From: Helianthus annuus
Lineage: Eukaryota > Streptophyta > Magnoliopsida > Asterales > Asteraceae
Direction of reading: 5' to 3'
DNA length: 64,000 bases
Assembly: GCF_002127325.2 (NCBI RefSeq)
Contig: NC_035448.2
Span: forward strand, 64,210,223-64,274,222
Positions 33,260 through 45,300 of the stretch are shown here, piece by piece (position 1 is the stretch's first letter; every line of letters starts with the position of its first letter). Made by a program: the position numbers and the translations under genes. Below the pieces are notes generated by a model. It searched no databases. It saw nothing but the letters and a program-made list of their open reading frames with translations, and was not told the origin of the DNA.

Positions 33260-33665
33260 GTTCACATAGATCAAATAGTTCCAATGGTTCAATAGTTCAA
33301 AATAGTTCACATAGTTCAGATAGTTCCAGTGGTTCAAATAGTTCAGATAGTTCCAGTGGTTTAAATAGTTCCGATAGTTCCAGTGGTTCAAATAGTTCAA
33401 ATAGTTCACATAGTTTAATATAAACCATAACATTCGTTTTGAAAACTCGAAAATCGTTTAGCACATATGAATCACCCCAAAACATTTGAAAACGGTAAAA
33501 GAGGGGAACTATGTACTCACATTCAATTGCAAGGTATCCTTGATTAAAGTGAACTAACAAGCTCGGGCAATCAAGGAATCAAGTGGCACCTAGTATCGGA
33601 TCACTATGTTAATAAATCGCACCTAAATCGGGAGATCGGGTAGAATGAGGTTTCGTAAACCAAAT
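33260..33665 (-). mobile_element. LTR E, second piece, with GTTCA minisatellite
   Basis: At 33260-33424 an irregular minisatellite is built from words such as AATAGTTCAGATAGTTCC and AGTGGTTCAAATAGTTC. Similar words occur at 17310-17357 on the other side of element B, so B landed inside it. The rest (33425-33665) is noncoding LTR-like sequence that is cut by element D. The high-serine plus-strand ORF and its minus-strand partner here only reflect the repeat. Confidence 0.55.
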
Positions 33666-36603
33666 TGTGACAACCCTCGTATTTGCATGTATCCGTACGA
33701 TTATTTAATGATAATTAAAGTGCTTAGTGATTGTGTTGAATTACTTAACTGTTTCCTGTTACTGTTACTGTGTCATACTTACATGTGCGTGTTAGCATAC
33801 TAGTAGTATGCAGAAAACTTGACTAAATAGTCCTGAATATTTTCCTAAGTGTTAGGAATTAATTGTGTTACAAAAATATATGTATAAGACGCCTTACGAA
33901 ACAATTAAACAATTTAACGGAACAGTATCCGACCAAACAACCGGACATTACCCGGGACACCGAAATTTTGTCAGAGATATTATTTTATTATTCTTAAATA
34001 ATTACGGTCACAAAAATCCCCATACACTATAGAAACATGGCATACACCCACTATTCTTGATTATACCCTTAACCTTCTAATTTAATACCTATTAGTTAAC
34101 AAAATTTTCATTTTACCCCCCCCCAACCGAAAATCTGCCCATGATTACATATATATTTTGTTTAGATTTTTGTAAAGGAGATCTTAACTTCTATTGGCCA
34201 AGAATCTTATGAATGATGACACTAGGTATTAGGTTGCTTCTAGTTCCAAGGAAACTCATCATCACTTCAAAACCTTCACTCAACCTCACCCCCTTCCTTT
34301 AATTTTCGGCTCCCCCCTCCCCCATAACCGATTTCACCACCACCCTCTCTCATAACCTTCATCTTCTTCATACAAGTTTCCCCTCCAAGCTTGAAGAACA
34401 TTCAAAGTAGTTACAAGTTGAAGGGCTCACGAAGAAGCTTTGTTCAAGTCTCTAGCACCATCACTTCTTCATCATCCTTGCACTAAGATTGTTACCCTAG
34501 CCTTGTGCTAGTAGTAAGTCCCTGCACACCATTGTTTCATCTTGTTCTTTGTTATGATATTTAGTAGGATGATGATAATCAAGCAACACAAGAAAATGAA
34601 CACTAAAAAGTTGAACATGAAATTCTGCATGAAAACCATATATAAAAAGGTTGTATGAAGTTGAAATCTGGTTGGTTTAGGGTTGGTTAAAGCATGATTG
34701 AGTTTGAGCATTAAATCATCGATAAACCATGGTTAGGGTCTTTGTTGATGCATTTTTAGTAACTCCTCCAATGTAAACAGCTTGCTGAGTTGTATTTACA
34801 GCCAACTTCAACAGGCTGTAACTGGACCGTCTTAAATCGAAAAACTGATTTTCTAAGGCCTAAAATGTGTATTTTGGAATAACTAAACAAATGGCACTGG
34901 AATCGTAATTTTTCGAGATCGTTTACTATTTTTAAAAGACTGTTTTTGGACAGCAGCTCAAGCTGCATTTTTACTGCAGAAAAGTGTGTTGTTTTCGGAG
35001 TCATAACTTGAAACCTGAGTAGAATCAACTCATGGAATTTTTACAGGGGATGGTCACCATTGTCAGGATGATCCTCCAACTGGAATTTCGTCAATCGGAC
35101 TTACGATTAGTTTTTAATGAATTATTCCGTAAACTGCAATAAGAAAGTAACAAATCTGATTGCAGTCGGGAAAATGATTTTCTATAAAATATAGGTAACG
35201 AACTGGACTCTGATATTTTTACATAATAAATTTTGGAACATATAGGACCTTCTGTAAAAATTTGAGAATTTTTGAAACAAGTTAACTATTTTATTAAAAT
35301 CCCCGAAAACAGCCCAGTTTTGAATATAAAAGCTGAAACGACATAAGTAGTGATTTTGCGTGTCTAAATGTCGGGTAGGCTATCTGAGAATAATCTAACA
35401 TGTTATATGTCAATAAAAGTGCTATGTGCAATGTCGTATGCTTGCTTATGAACGGGAATAGATGGAAGGTTACATGGGCCTAAACCGCTAAAGTGATGCA
35501 TGTTATGTGTTAGATGCGTGTAGGAATTTTGTGCTTATTTGAAGTCACTAATAAATTAAGTGGTAATCATACTAGGACGTGATTGACCGACCTTGACTGT
35601 TAGCTATCTTTGAGAATCTAACCGAGCAAACCGAGGTGAGTTCACACACTTTCTAAGGCATGGGATTCCCGGTGGTTTGGGAATGGGTTAAAGAATTTGA
35701 AACTGAATCTACATATCCTCCTTGGGTAGGATATGTACGGCCATCCTCCTTGGGTAGGATGCCAATATTACTCCTGCGTATTCTCCTTGGGTAGAACTAC
35801 GTACGTTCATCCTCCTTGGGTAGGACAACAACCTTAAAACTTACTAGACAAACTCTATCATAAGTCCCTCATTTTTATATCGACTTAATCGCCGAGGCCA
35901 ATGGCGAGCGGGTCATTAGTTAATAGCGCTATTAGGTTTAATAAACCTCACACCGTGCCAGTCGGACGGGCGTGTACTAATGGACTATGACAAACCGTCA
36001 GTGATGATAGACACTGATGTAGGGCACAACTTATTTTGCGTTAGTGGTCGATATGGTATAGTCTAGTGGTTCACATGGGGAAGCCCCCACTAATCATGAA
36101 CATGGTTTGGGTAATAAGGAATGAACGGGTTAAGCATACTTTCAACTACGGGGTAACCCCCACGGCAATTACGCCAACGAAAGATAAACCACGTTTTCGG
36201 AAACAACTTAAAACTAATCAACCAACCATGAACTCACTCAACTTTGTTGTTGACTCGTTGTTACATGCCTTACAGGTCGCTAGATGCTTATGGAGCTTGC
36301 ACGAGGAGGACGTTGTTGTGGGATATGGACTGTCATGTTCCGTAATAAACACTTAATCCTTATGAACTATTAAATCTACGTTTTGGATTTTAAACTTATG
36401 AACTATGAACTTATATTTTGGGTTTTCCTTTTAATGCTTCCGCTGTTTAATTTGAACTTAGTTAACTAGCTTTGGTCACCAATTGTATTGTGATTGGTTT
36501 CATTTACTTAATTACGTCGTTCAATATGATTGGTGGCTCGATCCTGGTCACGTCACGCCTCCAAGCGGTGGTACTCCGCATGGTGGATTTTGGGGGTGTG
36601 ACA
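33666..36603 (+). repeat. 5' LTR of element D
   Basis: A long LTR without a real gene. At 35705-35825 it has four imperfect copies of a short unit around CCTCCTTGGGTAGGAT; the 3' LTR has a shorter array at 52450-52550. The 96-codon ORF at 36066-36356 recurs in the other LTR of D, but I do not see it kept in the related solo LTR, so it is not annotated. Confidence 0.92.
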
Positions 36604-36606
36604 GAT

Positions 36607-36620
36607 TGGTATCAGAGCCA
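36607..36620 (+). promoter_or_regulatory. PBS of element D
   Basis: TGGTATCAGAGCCA lies three bases after the LTR end; initiator tRNA-Met type. Confidence 0.93.
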
Positions 36621-36905
36621 TTGGTTATAGTGAACTTGGTTTTAAAAAGGGAAAAGCTTTTTGGTAAAACCAGACTATAACTTGTACAGTGCTCAATGAT
36701 CCACAACGACGCTTCGCTCCACGTGCAAGACTCGACACAATAGGTGGTATGATCTATGTTATATTGTCGGTTAGATAGTTCTCACTGTGCATTAGTTACC
36801 GTGATAACTGCCATTTGAACCTTGTGTGCTTGCTCTCTTCTGTCATCTCACACTTACGCACTTTTGCGACACTTCCCTCACCTATGTTGCTTCGTTATGA
36901 AGATC

Positions 36906-38574
36906 ATGAACGGACGCGGAGGACGTATCAACCTCACTCAAGCCCAGTTGACGGCTTTGATCAACGAACGAGTTGCTGAGGCACTCGCAGCTGTTCCTAC
37001 AGGAGGTATAACCTGCTATTTCGACCTATCCTAGGATGTTTAGATCCTACTCTCGCGAACCAACTCTTGTGCTTAACCTTGTCTTTTATTCTCGCACCCT
37101 AGGTCAACATGCTCAGCCTCCTGTGTGTACGTTCAAAACATTCATGGACTGCCGACCTACTACCTTCAGCGGCACAGAAGGAGCGGTAGGCCTCCTTCAC
37201 TGGTTCGAGAAGCTTGAGTCTGTTTTTGAGATGTGTGAATGCCCCGAAGATCGAAGGGTGAAATATGCTACTGGAACACTCGAAGGAGCTGCATTAACCT
37301 GGTGGAAAGCACAGGTTCAATTGCTTGGGCTGGCGGTTGCTAACGCCACCCCATGGAACGGTTTCAAGGAACTGATTAGAGAAGAGTACTTCAGCCGTGA
37401 CGACATCCACAAACTGGAGGTAGAATTTTTCAATCTGAAGATGACGGGATCTGAAATTGAGGCATACACGAAGAGGTCAAATGAGCTAGCCATCTTGTGC
37501 CCTACTATGGTGGACCCTCCCTACAAACGCATTGAGCTGTACCTTAAGGGCTTGGTACCAGAGATTCAAAGCCACGTAACCTCAGCTAACCTTGGCACTA
37601 TACAGCAAATCGTCAAGTTGGCTCATCGCCTCACTGATCAGGTAGTTGAGCAGAACAGGCTGCCCAAGCGTATTAGCGCTACTACTTCTGATGCTCCCAA
37701 CGACAATAAGCGCAAGTGGGATGGAAATCTGGGCAAGGGTTCTGCTTCAACTCAATCTCAGCAGCGAAAGACAGATGAGTACAGGAGCCCCAATCAGCAG
37801 TCATCTGGAAATCAAAGTCAGGGTGGGTACAAGGGAAATCACCCTAAGTGTAATCGATGTAATCTGCACCACAGCGGCCAGTGCAACAAAGGTCGTTGTC
37901 AGAGATGTCACAAGCTAGGTCATGAAGCCAAAGATTGCAGGAGCCCACGTCCTGTGAATCAGAATCTCCAACAACAACAACAAGTTCCACAGAACCACCA
38001 GCAGCAGCATCAGCAGGGCAATAAAGGATGCTTCCAGTGTGGCGTTGAAGGCCACTTTAAGAGGAACTGCCCCCAGCTGAACCAAAACCAGAATCAGAAC
38101 AACAACCCAAGAAACGGGAACCACAATGGAAACAACAACGGAGGCAACAACGGAGGTAACAATAATGGCAATGGAACCCAAGGTCTAGTGTTCGTGATTG
38201 GTCAGGGAGAAGCAAGGAAGGATCCCAACGTTGTGATGGGTAAGTTTCTTCTGGATGATTTCTTTGTTACTGTTTTATTTGATTCGGGTGCCGATACTAG
38301 CTACGTGTCCTTAAAAGTTAGCCAAATGCTTAAGCGCACTCCAACACTTTTGAACACCAAACACACGGTAGAAATAGCAAACGGTAAAAGTCTTGAAGCC
38401 ACACACATAGTTAAGGGCTGTAACCTCATCCTAGCTGGTCAGACCTTCTCTATCGATCTTATTCCCATCATACTTGGTAGTTTCGACGTCGTTATTGGGA
38501 TGGATTGGCTATCTCATAATCAAGCGGAGATTATTTGCAAGGAGAAAATCGTCCGTATTCCTCGTCCTGGTTAA
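36906..38574 (+). pseudogene. Gag-protease of element D with a 97-base intron
   Basis: The start MNGRGGRINLTQAQL is typical of chromovirus gag. Exon 1 (36906-37005) and exon 2 (37103-38574) join in frame across a GT-AG intron to give TGGQHAQPP; together they make 524 codons. Domains: Ty3 gag (ATGTLEGAALTWWKAQ...), an N/Q-rich tail, three zinc motifs (CNRCNLHHSGQC, CQRCHKLGHEAKDC and CFQCGVEGHFKRNC), and an aspartic protease with LFDSGADTSYVS and VVIGMDWL. TAA at 38572 ends the frame after IVRIPRPG. A one-base loss shortly afterwards (about 38595) shifts into the RT frame. Gag builds the particle and the protease matures it. Confidence 0.88.
37006..37102 (+). other. Putative spliceosomal intron in gag of element D
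   Basis: Donor G|GTATAACC and acceptor CACCCTAG|GTCAAC. Unspliced, the frame stops at 37032. Removing 97 bases restores the gag frame in phase 1, and the joined residues match the expected gag text. The 3' half is T-rich, as in plant introns. Confidence 0.65.
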
Positions 38575-38589
38575 GAACCCCTCGAAATT

Positions 38590-40060
38590 CTGGTGACAAG
38601 AGTGGTGCTGTTGTGGGCATCATCTCATCCCTTAAGGCCCAGAAGTGCTTGCGAAAGGGCCACACCGCTATCCTAGCCCTCGTTTCTGATACATCCGCGG
38701 AAGAAAAGAAGATAGAAGACATTCCTATTGTGCGCGACTTTCCCGGGGTATTTCCTGAGGAATTACCTGGTCTCCCGCCTCATCGCCAAGTTGAATTCCA
38801 AAACGAGCTAGCTCCTGGAGCAGCGCCCATAGCTCGAGCACTTTATCGTCTAGCTCCATCAGAACTTGAAGAACTGTCTACGCAACTACAAGATCTCTTG
38901 GAAAAGGGATTCATACGTCCTAGCTCTTCACCCTGGGGAGCTTCAGTCTTGTTTGTGAAGAAGAAAGACGGTACTTTCAGGATGTGTATTGACTACCGCG
39001 AGCTTAACAAGGTGACTGTGAAGAATCATTATCCTCTTCCACGCATTGACGATTTGTTCGACCAGTTGCAAGGGTCGAGTTATTACTCTAAGATTGATTT
39101 GAGATCGGGATACCATCAGCTGAGAGTCCGAGAGGAGAACGTCTCCAAAACAGCATTCAGAACTCGTTACGGCCATTACGAGTTTCTGGTTATGCCCTTC
39201 GGATTAACAAATGCACCTGCAGTTTTCATGGACCTCATGAACCGAGTGTGCAAGCTTTACCTGGATAAATTTGTCATAGTGTTCATCGACGACATTCTGA
39301 TCTATTCTAAGAGCCAGGAGGAACACGAGCAACACCTGAGGCTTATTCTGGAACTACTTCGTAAAGAGCAGCTGTATGCCAAGTTTTCGAAGTGTGACTT
39401 CTGGCTTCGCGAAGTCCATTTTCTGGGCCATGTGGTAAACAAGGATGGGATTCATGTTGATCCATCCAAGGTTGACTCGATCAAGAACTGGCCTGCACCT
39501 CGCACACCAACAGAAATCCGCCAATTCTTGGGTGGCAGGATATTACCGAAGATTTATCAAGGATTTCTCCAAGATTGCGTAACCCCTCACTTCACTGACT
39601 CAGAAGGGTGTCACCTACCGTTGTGGTGATGCACAGGAGTCCGCATTTCAGCACTTGAAGGATAGACTCTGTAGCGCACCTATCCTCTCATTGTCTGAAG
39701 GCACGGACGATTTCGTGGTTTATTGCGACGCTTCCATCCAAGGACTTGGTTGTGTGTTGATGCAACGTGACAAGGTCATTGCCTACGCATCACGCCAACT
39801 TAAAGTTCACGAAAGGAACTACACTACACATGACTTGGAATTGGGAGCAGTTGTTTTCGCGCTTAAGATATGGAGACATTACCTGTACGGTACCAAGTGC
39901 ACCATTTACACCGATCACAGGAGTCTCGAGCATATCTTCAAGCAAAAGGAGTTAAACATGCGTCAACGCCGATGGGTCGAACTCTTGAACGATTATGAAT
40001 GCGCTATCAAATACCATCCGGGCAAAGCCAATGTTGTGGCCGACGCCCTCAGCCGAAAGG
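38590..40060 (+). pseudogene. Reverse transcriptase and RNase H of element D
   Basis: The frame from about 38590 gives [19 protein letters not shown], the RT entry [16 protein letters not shown], then [24 protein letters not shown] and the catalytic FIDD (39282-39293). Near 39528 a 2-base loss in the conserved QFLGLAGYYRRF region shifts the frame. RNase H then runs from about 39530 to 40060 ([15 protein letters not shown] ... [12 protein letters not shown] ... ADALSRK). Element C is inserted at 40061, directly after ADALSRK. Together these copy element RNA into DNA and remove the RNA strand. Confidence 0.92.
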
Positions 40061-40620
40061 TGTTAGTGCATACATCTGTCGACTTCGTCTTGTATCGAGT
40101 CTTAGTCTTAGAATGTTAGATTAGGGCTCACTGTACGAGATTTCCCGACATGTCCGTATGTGGGAAATTAATAGTTCCGCTTATTTGTACATGTCCGTAC
40201 GTGGGAAACTAATAGTTCCGCTTATTCGTACATGTCTGTATATAGGAAACTAATAGTTCCGCTTATTCGTACATGTCCGTATGTGGGAAACTAATAGTTC
40301 CGCTTATTCGTACATGTCCGTATATGGGAAAATAATAGTTCCGCTTATTCGTACATGTCCGTATGTGAGAAACCTTTTGAATAGTTCCGCTTATATGGAC
40401 AACACTATAAATACCCTAGGAGCGAAATCATTTGTAAGGTTCTTAGATTCCATACCGAGGTGCTGCCGGTGTGAGATTTGATTGTAAACGTTGTTATATC
40501 AATCAAAAGTGTGATTTAAGTGAAGATCTAGCTATTTCTACGTCAGGTACTTGTTTTCCGCACCTGTATCTGATCAAAACTCCTCTGATAGACTCGTTCG
40601 GGTCAGATCACGATCCTACA
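40061..40620 (+). repeat. 5' LTR of element C with 41-bp tandem repeats
   Basis: TGTTAGTGCATA...GATCCTACA. About five and a half copies of a 41-bp unit (AATAGTTCCGCTTATTCG + TACATGTCCGTATGTGGGAAACT) run from about 40144 to 40396, ending just upstream of TATAAATA (40406-40413). The 3' LTR has a similar array. Confidence 0.93.
40406..40413 (+). promoter_or_regulatory. LTR TATA box of element C
   Basis: ACACTATAAATACCC directly follows the tandem array and is kept in the 3' LTR. Confidence 0.6.
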
Positions 40621-40622
40621 AG

Positions 40623-40634
40623 TGGTATCAGAGC
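40623..40634 (+). promoter_or_regulatory. PBS of element C
   Basis: TGGTATCAGAGC lies two bases after the LTR end. Confidence 0.93.
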
Positions 40635-40635
40635 T

Positions 40636-42391
40636 TCAGGAGGAGGAGTTCTACAGAGATTTGCTGGATTTCATCATAAATTCTTACTTCTACAACTTCT
40701 TTCTTCATCAGAATGAGATTTTACGGTCGGAATCCGCTCAAAATTTCACAGATTATGTGTTATTGATCATAGTCAAATCCCTGAAAGTTTGAGCTTAAAA
40801 TTCACACTAAAAATGGATCAAATGGACCTCCGATTAGGTTCCGCTTTTACGGACACTTGATAGTTTCGCTTATTGATACAGTTAGTTTCGCTTTTGTGGC
40901 ACACATTTGATAGGTTTCGCTCCAATCTGCTAAATAGTTCGGCTTTTGTGTCACAAAAGTGTGTAGTTTCGCTCAAAATAGCTTGAAGGTTCCGCTCCAA
41001 AGAACTTCATAGTTTCGCTTATTCATTCAATAAAAGTTCCGCTCGTGTGAACATCTTTGTTCCGCTTTTGTGTCACTGCAATACATAGGTTCGCTTTTGT
41101 GTCAACCTAAGACACCTAGTTTCGCTTCAAAGGCCTGTCAATTGGTTTCAGTAGTTCACGTGATATTTGTTTTGAATTTGAGAATGTCAGTCGGTCACAT
41201 GTGAGTGCTTAGTTCAAGAAATAGCATGTGTTTATGGATTGTCGATCAAGAATCATCACGTGAATTCATTGGAAGTTGGTTATGTGATCAGTAGGTTGAG
41301 GTCCAATAGGTTTGTGTTGAAACTTGAATTTGTTGGCCACCTTTGTAAACAATGTTCAAAACCAAAAAGGTGAATTAGTGCAAACAATAGTCAAATATTA
41401 TTTGTCCATTTGCAAAACTCGGTCCAATACATTAGTGTTATTGTTGGCGGCTCACTTAAAAGGACGGCCCAATCACAATTTTTGATTAAGTCATCAATAG
41501 CATTTGGTTCAATCAGTTTTGATATCAAAGTTGTCGGCCACTCACCTTGAATGACTACACAAAGTATTAAATTTGAAAGCCTGACACTTCTAATATCATC
41601 GAAAATTTTATGTGATAAAACTAAAGTTACCAAATTATTTTCATGCAAACATAAAGGTTGTCGGCTCATGATGGTCCACTGCATGTGATTATAAAGGACA
41701 TCGACCCATTTATTAATTGTTTTAGAGGCCCAATCAGTTGAAGAGTTAATGGAGTAAAAGGTCCAATCGTTGAGTAGTGTTATCTGATTGTTTTCATGTG
41801 ATAAGTGTTTGTTGGAAATGTATTGGCTCAAATTTTTTTAAAAAAAGCCCATGAGATAAAATCATTGTTTTGGTCATTTCGAAGATTTGAAGCCCAATTA
41901 CAAAAAGCAGTCAAATGTGTTTGTCAATGTTTGTCACTTAAATATCTCGGCCCAAGGTTTGAGATTGTCCACACCAAATTAAATTTGCACTAGTTCAGGT
42001 TGTTTGAAGTTTGAGTTCCTTAGATCACACGAGTTGTTCAGTTTGCTTGAAAAAGTCATCAGTTCACCTGGAATGGTTAAAATCATCTCCTGGTAGTACG
42101 AATTCCAGATCGTTTGAATTTTGTCAAGTTTGTTTGAAGTATTCATCAGGTCATTTGAAAGTCAGTCAGTTTGCACGAAAAAGGGTCAAGTCATTCGTAT
42201 TTGATCCGGGTCATAGCAGTCCGCACAGTGTGTCAACCTGCAATCCGCACAGTTTGTCAACCCTCAATCCGCACAGAATAATCATCAGTTCGAGTACCAG
42301 TTCATTTCTATTAATTGATAAATCTTTAAACTGATTGTGTTTTGTTTGTGTACGTCAGGTATTTCCCGAAGTATCATCTGATTATTGAAAC
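40636..42391 (+). promoter_or_regulatory. Long leader of element C with motif array
   Basis: At 40831-41125 there are about twelve copies of a motif near TAGTTTCGCTTTTGTG or GGTTCCGCTC, each about 25 bases apart. The remaining 1.2 kb (41150-42350) has no coding potential. It ends with a pyrimidine-rich TTGTTTGTGTACGTCAG (acceptor-like AG at 42357-42358), shortly before the gag ATG at 42392. The small ORFs in it look random. Confidence 0.65.
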
Positions 42392-45300
42392 ATGGCTGAA
42401 GAGTTCTACAATGCATTCGCGACACCCATTGCCCCTGTAACCGCTGCTGAAGCGTTGTATAATGAGAATGAGACGGGAACTCATCAAAAACCACTGAAAC
42501 TCATGTACATTGAAGATTTTCAGGGTTGGAAAAACCGATTCGAGAACTGGGTTCAAGCTTACAGATTCGATGCATGGTGTTCATTGTTAAAAGATTATGA
42601 GAAACCAAAGAATGAACGTGGATTAGAGAAGGGTTTTAATGATTTTACAGAAGCTGACAAGTTGAAATACACAAGTGAAAAGATGATGATCAGCATTCTT
42701 CAGCAAGCTGTTAAAGAAGATATTTTTGTGTTACTTCAACATAACGAAACAACTAGATCCATCTGGGAGGCTTTGATTCAGAAATTCAGAGGGAGTGCTG
42801 ATATGATCAAAAACAAAAAGGCGTTATTGAAAAAATCATTCGATATGTTTATAGCTTTCGACCATGAAACTACAAAACAGACCATTGATAGGTATTGTCA
42901 TCTGGTATTGGAAATGGGTAGGTTGGATATCAAGAAAGAGGACGATGAGTGGGTCGACAAACTAGCTGAGGCGTTACCACAGCATAAGTGGGGAACATAT
43001 TTGATGGTTGTGAAACTTATGAGAAAGTCCGAGAGCATGAATTTGGCTCAGTTTATTCAGAAAATTGAAGAGCAAGAGCTGGATATTCAAAAGACAGCTA
43101 TCATGACAAATCCAAATGCAAAGCAAGATGTCAGTCTGTACTATCGAGGGAACAAGTTTGAGGCCACTCCCATTCAAAGTCCAAAGATTAGTACTGCATT
43201 CAGTGCTGATGGTTCTGCAAGTCCAAATGCAAGTACTACAACTCAAAGTGGTGGATCTACTTCATCATTCTCAAGCTTTGATCCAAACTGCAACACACCT
43301 AGCCCTCAGAAGCAAAATTTTACAAATCTGCAGTGTAATGTGACCTTGAACATTCAGAATGGTCAGCATCTATCTCCTGCAGGGGCTAAGCAACACATGG
43401 CATCTCTTGTCGCCATGTTAGAGTCGTATGAAAGTTTGATTGCTGGAAGAATTGGTAATCCGATGCTCACAAAGGAAGATTACGACCAAATCGATGCAGA
43501 AGAGCTTGAGCTGATGGATGTGAAGTGGTGCTTAGCTAGTGCATGCAGGAGAGCTGAAAAATTTCAACAGATTACTGGCAGAGACGAGTTTCAAGGAATG
43601 GCTACCTCTCCTCTTGGTTTTGACAAGTCAAAGGTTAGTTGTTTCCGATGAAAGGAAAGGGTCACTTTAAACGGGAATGTAAGAACCAAGAGTCAATTGG
43701 AAGTCAAGAAGAGAGCAATTATTATCAGAAATCAATCTTTCATCAAATCGTTCAACAACCTAAACAAAAGGAACCGCAAACTGCTCATGGAAAATTGATT
43801 GAAGAAGCCAATAGGAAAGCTTATTTTGGGATAATAGATCAAAGTGATGAGGTTGTTGCACAAGGGTTTAGCTGGGACAAGTATATACCTAGTGAAACTA
43901 GATCTGATGTGGCACTTGTTACCAGGATTCTGGATCAAAATGAGGATTGTCAGAAAAGGATTCCGATATTTCCAGATCTTGGAAGTGATGTTGATACGGA
44001 TGATGAGGAAGAGTATCTTAACAAATGTAGAAAAAGCATTGATCCTGACAGTTTTAATTTTTTCTATGAAGATAAAGTTGAGATGTTGAATCAGAAGAAG
44101 ATTGCTCGATTGCAAAGAGAGCTAGAAGCAGCAAAGCGACTCGCTGATGAAAAGGCGAAGACTGAAGCTGTAGCAACAAAAGATAAAGCAACTGCTGAGA
44201 TTGTAATAGAGAAGATTGTTGAAGTAGAGAAAGTAGTGGAGAAAATTGTCGAAGTCGAGAAACTCGTGGAAGTTGAGAAAATAGTTGAAATTGAAAAAAT
44301 TGTCGAAAAAATTGTTGAGGTCGAGAAACTTGTTGAAGTTGAAAAGACTGTCGAAGTCGAAAAGATAGTTGAAAAGGTAGTTGAAGTTAGGAAGCCTTGT
44401 GATAAATGTTCAGAATCTTGCAAAGATTGTGAAGGAAAAGAAAAGAAGATTGCTGAGTTAGAGAAAATGAAGGAAGATTTACTGTCTGGTGTGAAGTATG
44501 TTAAAGAGTCCTATGATGTTCTAAACAGGACAGTTGATGGTCTGAAAAGGACAAATGCAGAAATCGAAAAAAGCAAATGACAAAATGAGTGCAACTTTAA
44601 TGACAAAGCAAAGTGTCATCAATGACTATATTGAAGACTGTGCTAACTTGAAGAAGGAGTTGGAACTTGAGAGAATTGAGAGTGAAAGGATTAACCGATT
44701 ACTTTTGAGTTATACTACTTGCGATTATTTGATTGATCGTGTTTATCCTACTGTTGCAGGTCTTGAAGCTTTCAAGAAGAAAGAAAAAGAAGAGGATACT
44801 GGTAAGAAACCAAGTGTCAAGTATAACAGATGTCCGCCTCCTATCTTTGAGAGTTATTCCCCTAGGAAACCAAATGAGGAACAAGTAGACAAGGCTCTAA
44901 ATATCAAATTAAAGTCTGAAATCATTGATGAATTACCAGACAATATTGATGATACATTCACAGCGTCTGACACTGATCATGAGTCTGAGTTAGTTAAGAG
45001 AGTTGTCGATCAGGTGTTGGATATGGATGAAGAGTCAAAGTCGGAGTCTAAATCAGATAGCTCGAGTTCATTTGAGAAGAGTCCGAGTTCGCTGGTTAAG
45101 AGGGTTTATAATAAAGAATTCTTGTTATCAAAGAATAATTTGAATGACGAAATGTTTAAGGTTGCTTATACCTTGAATAATTCGGACAAATTATTTTCTG
45201 ATGAGGAATTCCCAATAAGAAATGTTAAAACTGAAATGATCAAAAAGGTTTTCAAATTAACAGAAATTAATATTTCTGAAATAAAAGATTTAAATCTTTC

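Noticed and set aside
33175..33423. Ser-rich 82-codon ORF and minus-strand Tyr/Asn/Leu-rich partners
   Set aside because: Translation of the GTTCA minisatellite and the B LTR end; not a protein.
36066..36356. 96-codon ORF in the 5' LTR of D, also at 52794-53084
   Set aside because: Again only LTR-pair identity. The equivalent region of the independent solo LTR (57546-60390) does not appear to keep the frame.
40144..40396. CRISPR-like regular repeats
   Set aside because: Direct tandem repeats without unique spacers, inside a plant retrotransposon LTR.
44091..44423. Minus-strand Ser/Thr/Phe-rich ORF opposite gag of C
   Set aside because: Shadow of the VEK repeat on the coding strand.
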